Origin: Urophycis tenuis
Taxonomy: Eukaryota > Chordata > Actinopteri > Gadiformes > Phycidae
Reading direction: 5' to 3'
Assembly: GCA_036785325.1 (NCBI GenBank)
Contig: JAXIVH010000001.1
Coordinates: 17,031,218 to 17,095,217 of the forward strand
DNA: 64,000 nucleotides
The notes beneath the pieces were generated by a model. The model was not told where the DNA came from and ran no database searches. It saw nothing but the letters and a program-made list of their open reading frames with translations. The translations under genes were made by a program, and so were the position numbers. Shown here one piece after another: positions 1 to 48,100 of the stretch (the first letter of the stretch is position 1; each line of letters starts with the position of its first letter).

Positions 1-856
1 GCACAGAGCGTAGCCACAGTCTAGCATCACGGATCTGTAAACATCAATCTTCTGATAGGACTTCTTTGCAGGTAAAGTGACTATTTCTGAAACCCACCAA
101 GTATGTCCGAGTCGCGGATCGAACCGGGCTATTACGCGTATGCTTGCATTTGACTTGATAGTAGTTTTGCGTTTTGTTTGGTGCTTTTTTGCCCATTAAT
201 TTGTTTCACGCTAGGGTGTTAGCATTGCAGCTAACTTTAGCCCAACAAGATACGAAGAGCTCTCTTGCTAGCATTAGCCTGCAAAGACTGTGCAGGCCCG
301 AAGTTAATGCTTGTGGTCACTATGGGTTTGATCATCATATATCTCTGATGTGTATTGTGTATCGTCCTCTGACTGTGTGGCCATATGGTAGTGTCGTGAT
401 AACCAAATAACGACAGCACCCTTCGCGTTATTACCTAACTATTTAGCTGTTAGCATTGCAGCCTGCTCTATTTGCTATTGTAGCTAGACACCGATATGCC
501 GAACCTGCAATGGGATGAATACATATCTAAGTACCGGGACAACCCGCCGTGGACCATTGGTTTACAAATAAAATGGTTATTGCATTGGTACAATTTTATT
601 ATCGAGACTGGGTTGTATAGACCCATGGATGAAGCCTGGACCAGTAAGACGGCAACCATAGCTTAGTTTAAAAAAAAAACATGTAGCCAAGGGATTTCTA
701 GATATGCATTATCCTAAACGTGAATTCGTCAGATATGTATTTGACCCGTCGGTTTCTGTACATTTACTTGTGCTTTGCCTGGTCTGGCTTCCTATTGATC
801 CATAGGTTGGTGACTTTGGGTCCGTGAGACAGACTCACCTGACAGTGTGTTTGTGT

Positions 857-933
<77 letters not shown>

Positions 934-1980
934 TGTTTGTGTGGGCCTGTGTGTAATGGCTGTAAGTTGTAAGAGGAGAGAAGCGCGTGATTCCCAGTAG
1001 AGGAAGTTGAGTCTGGCTGATGTGATTGTGACGGCCTGTCATTAACCACCAAAGGAAAGCAGGGCAGCTAATGGAGCTCTCAACAACTAATGGACACATA
1101 ACTATTGATTATTTATTTATCTATCCATTTGTTTTTCTATGGCAGGGCAGCTATCGTTGCTCACTTGTACTGCTCATCGCGTGTAAACAGAAGTTATTAC
1201 ACGCATTTATAGTCTCTAAATGTATGCCTCCTCGATTATTTAATGACTAGTTTCTATCAATTTAAGTTCACATTATGAAAACATCCCAGCTTCGATCACA
1301 ACAACTGGGACATTGCACTTACCCAAATATTTGTTTGAGTTCCATTGTAGAACTTGTAATTGCTACTATCAGTGCTCTGATTGTAAATATTGTTAACATG
1401 AAATTGTGGTTTTAAGATGTAGTAAACCTCATATGCAAACATGCCTCATGTGTTGTTCGCAATTGTCTCACAGCTCACCGCCTTTTAAATAATATTGTTA
1501 AGAGTTCTCTCCCCCTGCACTACCTTCCAGCTAGAATCTATCAAATTGGTTTAGGACTCCTTACTTTTTGGTGAAGTAGTTCTAAATCAATTCATTGCCC
1601 ATTTCATCTAAGAGATTGTCTTTCGCCTCTAAAAGGTGGGCCATATAGTCTACTTGAGACATCCCTCGCGTTGCTAGAATATCCCAAATTGAATAATAAC
1701 ATAAATTCTATTCTTCTGTGGCTGGGTGGAGTTCAAATTCTGTGCATTCAACGCTTAATGATGTTGACTGATCTGCACGTCAACATTGACCGTGAATCAT
1801 ACAAACATCATACAAACACAGATACCATATTTAATATGCACAGACAGGAAGGAGAGGCGCTAAGTGAGGAGTAGAGCTTCGCCATGGCGATGGCAGAGGT
1901 CACGACCTCGCGTCCTCCACGGCTGGATAGCCTTTATAATGGAGCCGGCCAATTAGAGCAGGGCGACGGGCCTGCCTGTC

Positions 1981-2038
<58 letters not shown>

Positions 2039-2617
2039 GCTGTGCATCAGGTTCTTGTGTGTCTTGTGTATTTCAAAGATGAAGAACAGGGTCAGCAGCA
2101 GCACCATTGATTAAAGGAAACTGGTTTAGGTTTGATGTTATCTTGTTAAAGACGGCGCGTAGAGTAACTTTTATAGTGCGCCTGATTCCAAACCAGGATG
2201 CATCAAAGCCCTTTTTGAACCCAATAACGTTGATAGGGCAGAGCGACACAGGAAAAAGACGACAGTAATGGAGAGGTCTTTTGTGTGATATCTGTACGCA
2301 TCACAATATCCTTCTGAATTCCAAGTACAATTTCAGTGTCATAACAGCGTAGGAACATTTAAATGAAGGGAAAATTAAGGCGCAGCAGTACGAGACGCAA
2401 ACAAGTTTTTCAATTTCGCTCTTGACGTTTTAAACTTCGCATTCATAATTGAATCGCCGATCCAATAACAGTCAATGCAGACGATAAACACTCACATCGA
2501 TGTTACTATTGCTATTGCATTACTGCCCCTGGCATCCATTGCCCTGAGAAGAGAGCTCCTGTTGACTTGACTGTGTTCTCCCTCCCTCCCCCCTCTCCCT
2601 CCCCCCTCTCCCTCCAG
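1..2617. other. Region upstream of the first visible ldb1 exon, no gene seen
   Basis: I see no exon of a known protein here on either strand. Two (GT)n microsatellites are present (about 866-930 and 1985-2036). The human long LDB1 isoform starts with a short exon encoding about nine residues; I looked for a counterpart ending in a donor with the right phase and did not find one. This stretch is therefore either ldb1 first intron or promoter/5'UTR of the short isoform. Confidence 0.5.
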
Positions 2618-9122
<6,505 letters not shown>

Positions 9123-10572
9123 AGCCCAGAGCCCCCCCCCCCCCCCCCCCATATCCCCTCTCTGTTTCTCTCTCTCTCTCTCTCTCTCGCTCTCTCTCGC
9201 TCTCTCTTTCTCTCTCTCTCTCTCCACCATATCCCCCCCCCCCCCCCCGACAGCCATGTGAGCAAGACCCTACTGACCCCAGACATCACTTAAAGAGCCC
9301 AGATTTATCAAACCACTGAAAACCCAGCTAGCCCAGCTGGTGGTGGGAGCCGGGACTGTCCAGGACTGATGACTGATGCGTTCTGCCAAGACGAGGTCAT
9401 TGGAGTCCACAAGATAATGTCTCCACGTGTGTGAAAAAAAAGAAAAGAAAAGGTCACTGTTTTTTCAGCGACTTTCTCTTCAACTCTTTGGCTCTGTGTT
9501 CCTCCTTTTCCTCCTCCTCCTCTTCCTCCTACTATTCCTCCTCCTGTTCCTCCCAACTCATACATGAATGTTATGTCTGTTCTCAGATCCTTTTTAAAGT
9601 TCATACAGTGACTCGATTTTAATGTGAAACATGGGAGAGAGAGAGAGGAGGTTTTGTTGTAAAAGGAGACAAAGTAGTCTATATTTAAGCGTGCATGTAA
9701 GGGGGAGGTGGGGTGAAGGAGATGCTGTTCATGGCGTTTTTGACTGTGGTGAGTTGCTTAGGGACAACTTGTCCACCTCTTAACCTGAATCTAAATTCTG
9801 GTCTGCTGGCCAATGCAGAAGCCACACGTTTCGTCATGACTGTCAAAGAGGAAAGTATGTGTGTGTCTGTGTGTGTGTGTGTGTGCGTGTGTGCGTGCGT
9901 GTGTGTTTGAGCCCAAAAAAGGTCAATCCTAACATAATTGGGGCAGTGCTACAGCGGGTAGACCAGAATATAGAATCACTTTGAGAGACCATTCAAATTC
10001 AGAGACTAGATGAACTTCACTGTGGCACTAGGGATAGGACTTGCGCGGACACACACACACACACATGCACGCACGCACACACACACACACACACATACAC
10101 ACACACACCACACACCACACATCAACACAACCGAAGTGAAGAATCTCGATTCCCCTAGTGCCCAAGCACTCTTTGCGTAGACTGCAGCAAATACATTCTT
10201 TTGAAAAGAGAGCATTTAAAAGATACACACACACACAGACACACACACACACACACACACAATGACACATTTAAGAGTTTTTATACCAGTATCTATTTCC
10301 CTAGAATGTTTTTTATTTGTATTAAACTCCTTACTTTCAATTGTTACTTTTTTATTTTCTACCGATATTGAAAAGCTACAGACCAAGGAGCAACACAGGA
10401 CTTTTGAACTCCCCTCCTCTAAAATATATTGTTTTTATCTTTTATGTCCATAAAAGAGAAATTTAGTGTGGATGTTTTTATTTAGTCCTTTTTTCACTTT
10501 TGAAGATTTGACTTTTTTGTGTATTTGTGCTTGTATATTTAAGGTAGTAGCAAAGTTCTGTCTGACTGTAAT

Positions 10573-10578
10573 AATAAA
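10573..10578 (+). terminator. Candidate ldb1 polyadenylation signal AATAAA (proximal)
   Basis: Canonical hexamer about 1.45 kb after the ldb1 stop. A second one lies at 11330-11335. Which is used cannot be told from sequence. Confidence 0.45.
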
Positions 10579-11329
10579 ATGTATTCTTACTTAGATTTGC
10601 CTAAAAGCCATCTTGATCTAATGTAAAGAAAAACGTAAAGCAAGAGTGAAACGCCCCCCCCGTCGTCCTTCATCAGTTCATTCACTCACCCCTGTTATCA
10701 GTTCATTCACTCACCCCTGTTATCAGTTCATTCACTCACCCCTGTTCTTTTGCTTTCCTTCTTGTGTGTAAATTAAAAGGACATCCCTGCCACCCGGGCT
10801 TCATGTTCACCATTGAGAAGGGACTCTGGCGTGTGTCGGCTTCATTTGTTTTTTGATTTATATTTATTGGGAGATTTGCAGACATTCACTTCTGTCTTGT
10901 ATATTATTTCATGCACACTGGTAATATGTTTCAACTTTGTTGCTGTTAAAGTTCACTTTACGTTGTGATCGTTGACGTCGTCAACCAAGCGCCATGATTT
11001 TTTTTGTTTGTTTGTTTTTTGACACACCACACATTGGATTCATCGCTGTTTGGCAAACGTTGTTTTTTTCATTTTCCAAACCTTTTCCGGTAAACTAAAT
11101 TCAATTGGCCTATTTTTTTGGTAGCAATGCAAAGTCTCTTGTCCTTTTGTAAATACAACTAAGGCTACGTCATGTACATTTAAATCCCATTGCCATTCTT
11201 TCCAGCAACAGTGACAAATGAATTTAATGGTTACTTGTACCCTCCGCAAACCCTGTAGAAAAATAATTGTTTGATATATATTTTTTTGATTTGGTTAGTT
11301 TTTGCCCTTGATTATTAATGTATGGTACC

Positions 11330-11335
11330 AATAAA
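11330..11335 (+). terminator. Candidate ldb1 polyadenylation signal AATAAA (distal)
   Basis: Canonical hexamer after a T-rich stretch about 2.2 kb downstream of the ldb1 stop. Confidence 0.45.
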
Positions 11336-11360
11336 AAGATACATTTTCACTTTAATTGCT

Positions 11361-13987
11361 CACGCCGTTGTCCTCACTAACGAGATCTGGATGTAAACGT
11401 ACAGGCCTTTGGTGCGTTGATCAGAGCCAAAGAATTATACAACATTTAATTGAAGTACATGGTATCAAGTGTAGGATTTTTCTCACAGCATCACTCTTGT
11501 GAGAACTCAAAATGATGTATGTACATAATATATATGCTATTATACAAATGTACTCTTTGTAAGGCACTTCGGATAAAAAATGTCTGGTAATGTCCTAAAT
11601 GTAAAGGCTTTGAGCAAAGACATCAAAAATGTGTGACGTGTGAATTGTCTGACATTCAAGCACAGGTTGGCCATATTTGGTTGACACTGAAGTTGCAGTT
11701 GTCCCATTTGGCCACGGCGGTGGTTTGGCGCTGCATTGAGGGGATTCAACCCCACACTTCTGAGGGGTTTGTGTTTTCTCCTTGTGCTCGCGGGCGTATC
11801 CTTTGGGAGATCTGTTTTCTTCCTGCGTCCAAAGAAAAGCTTTGATGTGCTGGCATTTGAGCTGCCGTCGGTCCCTAGGCGCCCACTGCCCTCAGCTTCT
11901 GTGTAGGTTAAAAAGAGGACACATTTCCTCAACGGAAACAAACAGCCCAACTGTATGTTTGGAATCTGTCTCTGTCTTATCTGTCCATGGATGGAATGTA
12001 ATAATAAGCCTACTTTTGCTTTGTGAAGCCCTGTATGTGCATGGTAGGCTTCAGTTCAAGGGCATTGCAAAAAAGAATTGCTCTCTCTCTCTTCTCTCTG
12101 TCTCTCTGGGATGGGTGACAGTTGGGTCAACTAGGATTAATAAACCCACATAGAGAACATATTAATTCCCTTTCTGCATACACATAGGATCTTTTATCTG
12201 GGGATTAAGGGAACAAAGTAAGAGATGGATTCGTTTTAGTCGTTTATTCCTCTACAGCCAACATCTCTTTTGAATTTCCAAAAATAATACATCTTTTTTT
12301 TTTTACTTGAATAAGAATATACTAAATAATAAATAACAAATAGACTATACTTTGATTTAAAAAATAAGTACACATTTCCTTTCGATAAAACCCCCAAACA
12401 TCTACACATTACTGACACCACAATTTTTATTTAAAAATACTGTTTTTTTTTTTAAATAAATCATTGTTTTTTTTTAATTATTATTTAATACAAGCCTCAA
12501 ATGAACAGATTAAGTATTGATGCCATTTGTATGATTTAGTCAAATGACACTTATGCCTTATTTTTGCCCATGATTTTTCAGTATTAGCCTCAATGAACAG
12601 ACACGACAATGTTGACAAGATTATTTAATTGGCCAATTTCATCTAGACTTTGGTGTCTCCTTAAATAATTAATTTAATTCAGCATCAGTAATGAGACAGC
12701 TGTATACGGGTGATTAAAGTGATAATTTAGGATTGTTTTCAGTACAACAAAATATTCATGCTATCGCACATGGATAATGTGCGATAGTATATGCTAAATA
12801 TTACGGTGTTGATCTAGACTAAATATATTTGTTAATGCTTCAGAAATTTGTATTTCTTTCAGAATGTCCAAGAGGATCATAACCAAAAATGTCTGACAAC
12901 TGAGTCCAATTTTCCAAGCATAGGATGTGGAAACTGAGACAATTAATGCGGATATTTGTTCAGTATGAAACAATAATCAGATGTTCGTCAGCGGGAGGAT
13001 GAACATCTGATTGTCAGTGTCTTTGGTTGTCAGTGTTGCGTGCCGGATAACGTCGGTCTCTAAGACCATGCAGACCAACCAAAAAAGGGAGTGTTTCCTA
13101 GCGGCAGCAAAGCAAGCAGCAGAAGCTAACGTACCGATGCTTCCAACGACATAGCTTAACGAACAACCTTTACTAACTCACTTATAACATTTAATTCTGG
13201 TAAGGTCTGAGCCAAATGTTGAACCCAATGGAACTGACAACATGTTAATGTCACTGTAAATTTCAAAAGCGTTACTCGCCAACTTTAGCAAGCTAACCAG
13301 TGTGGTAGGCTAGCTATCTTTGCATACAATGTTATGATAATTAGAGAGGTGCTGCTAGCTATCTAGCTAGCCAGCTAGCCATTAGCCAGGTGTTTGACTG
13401 GTAGCATCTGGGAATAGAAACGTTCACTTTTAGAAATAATTGAAACTCTTCTATTAGTAACGAATCAGATCTTAGTCTGGACACACATACACGTCTATCA
13501 TGTGTGCATTACACGATAGCATATCAGGTATCAGAGTGGCCAGTAGCTAGCTAGCTCTTCTGACAGATCTTGTACTAGAATTCATGTACAGGCATTTTGA
13601 GTATTAAAGCCCAAGAAGCGGATCATCAGGTATTGCAATGGCTGTGATATCGATACTCGTTGATAGACAAAATCAGCGTTGCAATAGTCATATAACATTT
13701 GGATTTTAAAACCTTGTTTACAAAAAAAGCAAGTAAGATGCCTATGCATTCCCCAGCTCAGTATGACAGGCTCAAATACCAGAGAACATTGCGTAAAAGT
13801 CATTTATTCATTCATTTTGCGAAACAGTAATTGTAATAGTGAGTAATTACTAGCAACAGGTATGTTGTATGGGTTTATATCAGGACGGCTGCAGAATGAC
13901 ATGCCAATGTAAATTGTATTGAATCAATACAAGCCTATGTTCCTCACCAGTTTAAGTTGAGAGCCTCACGGGGTCCACAGACCAGCC
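11361..13987. other. Intergenic DNA between ldb1 and armh3
   Basis: AT-rich, without a convincing gene. It holds a degraded dispersed repeat near 11540-11605, two short perfect inverted repeats (12761-12787 with 11-bp arms; 12975-13012 with 12-bp arms) and a cluster of AGCTAGC palindromes near 13310-13380. In human the single-exon HPS6 gene lies between ARMH3 and LDB1; there is no frame of matching size here. Confidence 0.6.
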
Positions 13988-32520
<18,533 letters not shown>

Positions 32521-32842
32521 GACGGACGCGGCCCCCCCCCCCCGTGCTCTCCCACCACCTCGACGCCCTCCGAACCGACCGAACACACCACCCGAATCAC
32601 TTCAGTCTGCGTGACCGCGCGCCCGCGCCATGGGGAAACGCAAAAGCCCGCACAATCTTCACCTCGCCTGAGAATCGTGCCCGAAGCCCGGCGCCCCAGA
32701 GGGCCCGGGGCGGGGGGCCGGTCACGGCAGTATTTGGACACGGACACAAAGCGACCGACGTAGCTAGCGAGAGACAGCCAGAGTTGTAGACCCTAGACAC
32801 TTGTAGACTAGATTCGTCTACAAGTCTACAAGTGTTCTCCCG

Positions 32843-32965
<123 letters not shown>

Positions 32966-33826
32966 TGTTGGAAAGGGTCCAACCATGTTAGTGGTTGATG
33001 CCGCGTAAAATTACAGTATTTGCAGAACTATTAACTTCTTCTCAAGATTCACTAGATTCCCCGACACAAATTGTATTCACTTTCACACAATTCAGCATTA
33101 AAAGGATGAAAGGACGTTGGGCTGATGATCAGCACCACTTTAGAACACTGGACAGGCTGTGATAACCTCTGGGTTTCTATGATGGCTTATGGATTATTAC
33201 AAGTGGTTTTCGGAGTGGGTGAAAAACAACAGTTTGGATGAATGTCCACTGTGAATGTCGAACAACTTTTCTTCATATTGCGGTTGAACGTTAAAGGGGT
33301 TTTGTATTCGCACCTTTGCTGTGTTTGTTGTAGGACACAATGGTTGAAAATGCTCTTTTTTGGTATTGGTATTGGCATTTCCCCTTTATCTCTGTTTAAC
33401 ACGTTTTAAATTGCACACGTCGTCACCCCCCCGCCCTTCCCCCCCCCCCTCCACCCCCGGCCTAGGGTGAATGGGTACCCCCATCAGAAGTACAGACCTG
33501 GCAGGAGAAGAGATGACCCCACCCCCTCCCACCCTCCCCCTCCACCCTCCCCCCATCCCTGGTGAAGCAGTGGGCGGCCCGTGGGTGAGAGAACTCCTCC
33601 AGGCCGGGGAAACACTGGACCTGCACAGCCCTCGCTCATCTCTTGTGTATACGTATAATTCTTAAAGACTGGAACATTTCTAAGATATGTCTGTTAAGCT
33701 GTAGATGGGGTTTACTTTTCAGTTTCAGTTGCTTGTTACTCTCCCTTTTAACTTAGTTAGGAATCTTTTTTTTTTTTTTTTTTGGGGGGGGACGGGGTGG
33801 GTTTTTTTTTTTGTTTTGTTTTTTTA

Positions 33827-33832
33827 AATAAA
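33827..33832 (+). terminator. Candidate armh3 polyadenylation signal AATAAA
   Basis: Canonical hexamer 1.3 kb after the armh3 stop, following T and G homopolymers and followed by a GT/T-rich stretch. Confidence 0.6.
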
Positions 33833-33849
33833 TTTTGTGTCCTACTACT

Positions 33850-45385
<11,536 letters not shown>

Positions 45386-45742
45386 AGTGGAGGCTGGACA
45401 CCCACCGATCAGACCAGGAGCATCCAGACCTTCACCACAGTGAACCCACTCCTCCCGAGTCCCAGACAAGTGGGTCAGGGCTGCCGCTGGGGCCCATATC
45501 CCGTGCAGCAAATACCCGTAGATGTCCAACAGTGTTGTCCCTCCTCCCAGAGTGGACGTTCACGACACGATTTCCTGTCACCACTGTGGAGAGGTGGTCA
45601 TTGTGCTGGTGACCACTCTCTCCTTAAGGATGGAAATGCTGCTGGTACATTGTACTGTTGAAGTACTGTTCAGTACTGCATGTGTAAGATTTCTAAGCAA
45701 GTGCAAGCTGGAGGTACTGTGGTTGTACCGCATCATTTGTAT

Positions 45743-45786
<44 letters not shown>

Positions 45787-46190
45787 TGGGACTGATGATT
45801 TTACAGTTTTTAATGTTTAAGGCTTGAATTGTTTATTGTGTCAAATGTATTATTGAATTACATAACCCCACACATTTAATGTGAATGCATGATGTGTTCA
45901 TTTCTCCTGTGATCCTTCATCCATCAGTCAGCATATCAGAAATATTTGAAGTTGACACGTTTCTTAATTAAACACATTTCCACCAATGGATACATTTTTA
46001 TTTAATGTTATTTAGAAATATGTTGTGAGGCAATTCATAACACTATGGTCAAAGCCATTTCACGTATAGCCAACCTATTAATTATAATTACGCCGTTCCA
46101 CAAGTAGCAGAACCAAGCACCAAGTGCATCAGAGATGAGTAGCAACCTCAGCCCACCGACACACACAGAGCTGAACAGAGCCCGGTCCCT

Positions 46191-46252
46191 GGAGGCACCG
46201 TGGCCCTCCTGTCAAGGGACCGGAGGCACCGTGGCCCTCCTGTCAAGGGACC
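46191..46252. repeat. 31-bp tandem duplication in the kcnip2-jup interval
   Basis: GGAGGCACCGTGGCCCTCCT and eleven further bases occur twice in a row (46191 and 46222). Confidence 0.9.
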
Positions 46253-46431
46253 GGCAGCTCTGCGCTCCGAAGACCATCGACAACCCCCCGGTTGAGAAGA
46301 GAAGACACGGACAGAAGAGAAGAGAGCCTGAGACGGGGAATGCGGAGGTGACACGACGCCTGAAGGAGAGGGAGAGGAGTCGCGTGTTCAGTGGACGGCT
46401 TCCCTCCAAACACGTAGAAATCCCCCCCGAA

Positions 46432-46728
46432 TCAAGCTGACAGGATGATGAACACAGGGGTGGTGAAGTAAAACCAGACCGCCCCCGCCCCTATCCTCGA
46501 GAGAATCCGGAGTCTCCGCAGGTAAAGCGCGTCGCCGACCATAACGCCCGGCAGGAGAGGGAACAGGACCTGTTTGACCAACAGGACAGAGTCTGCAGCG
46601 GGGGTCTTGAGGAGAAGGAAGGCCTCCAACAGGACCTCGGTGCTGCAGGATCTGCACTCGGCCTGAAGTGGGTGTGTGAAGGAGAAGGCGCACGCTGCTA
46701 AGGTGGCAGTGGAGAGGGCAAGGCGGCT
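46432..46728 (-). other. Unrecognised open frame with hydrophobic segments, antisense to kcnip2 3' region
   Basis: On the minus strand, 98 codons run from just after a TAG at 46729-46731 to a TGA at 46432. The first in-frame ATG is only at 46629. The conceptual product has alternating hydrophobic stretches (VLFPLLPGVMVGDALYL, then AVWFYFTTPVFIILSA), more protein-like than the repeat-derived frames around it. Upstream in the same direction other hydrophobic text appears (LAVLLDVSTALTLLIEPFLL). I do not recognise the family. It could be a gene remnant, a terminal exon (the TAG can also act as acceptor) or chance. Confidence 0.3.
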
Positions 46729-46916
46729 CTAGAGATTTAGGAGGAACGGCTCAATCAGCAGTGTCAGAGCTGTGCTCACATCCAGGAGCACAGCGAGACC
46801 ACCGGGGTGGGGGGGGGGGGGGGTCCACAAAGCAGGCGGGGCTGAAGAGCATGTCCAGCTGCTGAAGACCCAATTGCTCACTCGGTATTGCACGATAAAA
46901 CGTGATTTGTGAAGTA

Positions 46917-46922
46917 AATAAA
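46917..46922 (+). terminator. Candidate kcnip2 polyadenylation signal AATAAA
   Basis: The canonical hexamer lies 1.5 kb after the kcnip2 stop. Nothing closer is canonical. It lies about 95 bp from the opposing jup signal. Confidence 0.45.
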
Positions 46923-47013
46923 GTATAGCTGTGGTTTTTGAAATTATGAAAGGGCACACACTTCTGATCAATTCGTATGAACACAGGAAACCACATTTGT
47001 TTAATATATATTC

Positions 47014-47019
47014 TTTATT
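47014..47019 (-). terminator. Candidate jup polyadenylation signal (minus-strand AATAAA)
   Basis: TTTATT on the plus strand, about 1.08 kb beyond the jup stop, in an AT-rich stretch. With the kcnip2 signal at 46917 it indicates tightly convergent transcription units. Confidence 0.5.
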
Positions 47020-47650
47020 TTTGTAAACAAAATTTAAGTAAAAAATGGTAAGTACAAAGACAAATTCTCCGTCAGTAGTTTATTCTAGCTCTAGTAGTTT
47101 GCCCTGCTAAATTAATAGATGGTGAACAAATGTCTTGACGTTGACCATTAATGCAAAAGATACAAAATAGTTTTGTTTAAGATTTATTCTATAACAAAAG
47201 AGGATGCATCTTCGTGTATATTTCTGTGAAGCCATGTATAGTAAATACCTTAAAAACATTTGGAACAATTAGGAGAAACTGCCGTTACAGATAAACAGAT
47301 CTTAGTCAACTTTATTCAAAATAACCAACTAATAATAAACTACTATTAACCCAGCACGGGGGACGTCTCTCACAGTTATTAACCTGTCCATCAAGACACC
47401 AGGCATGAGATATGGGCATAACTTCAGACTGAACGCATCTTTCTCTACCAGTGGTGACCGCGACAGCGTGTCACTATGAGTGCAGACCGAAGAGGCCTGC
47501 TATAGATAAGGAGTTGATGTGATGTGCTTCACGAGACCAGCCCTGGGTCGGCAGTGTATTCAATTACTCTTGTTCCTTATATAAAAGTGGAAGCTACATG
47601 ATTATCATCACAAAATAAAAATCTCTTTGGCATAGATTACTCACCCCAAA

Positions 47651-47689
<39 letters not shown>

Positions 47690-48100
47690 ACACACGCGCA
47701 CACACCCTTTTAAAATATCTCCTAAAAAACCCCCGCAGGCATTCTAAAAGTCATAATCATCATTATCAGCATCACACGAAAAAACTATGAGACGGATGGG
47801 ACATCGTTAAATGTTAGATAGTCAGTGATTGCCGAATATACAGTTGGATCAGAAGCAAAAGCACTATTAATAGAATATATGATTCATGTTTCGGTGTTGT
47901 CCCCTCATATGCCTCCCCTTGCCGCTTGTGCCGCGCATCTGAAACAAAACAAACAAACAAACAAAAAAAAAAAAAAAGAGACATCCAGACAAATGGTCAG
48001 CCGGCGGGCGGCAACTCGACGCGCCGCGCCTCTTTTGACATGACGTGAATCAGAGACCTGCCGGAGCACACTGACGTCGTCGCCGCCCAACACCGACCTC

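Larger units (their letters stand above)
9123..11360 (+). other. ldb1: ldb1 3'UTR with two candidate poly(A) signals
   Basis: After the stop the sequence is C-run and (CT)n-rich (9136-9249), then AT-rich with several CA/GT runs (9856-9906, 10050-10108, 10225-10260). AATAAA occurs at 10573-10578 and 11330-11335; either could end the transcript. A 25-bp unit is repeated three times at 10672-10746. No open frame in the interval looks like a gene. Confidence 0.6.

Noticed and set aside
46135..46440. 101-codon plus-strand frame MSSNLSPPTHTELN
   Set aside because: No family resemblance, contains a 31-bp tandem duplication, and lies in the likely kcnip2 3'UTR.
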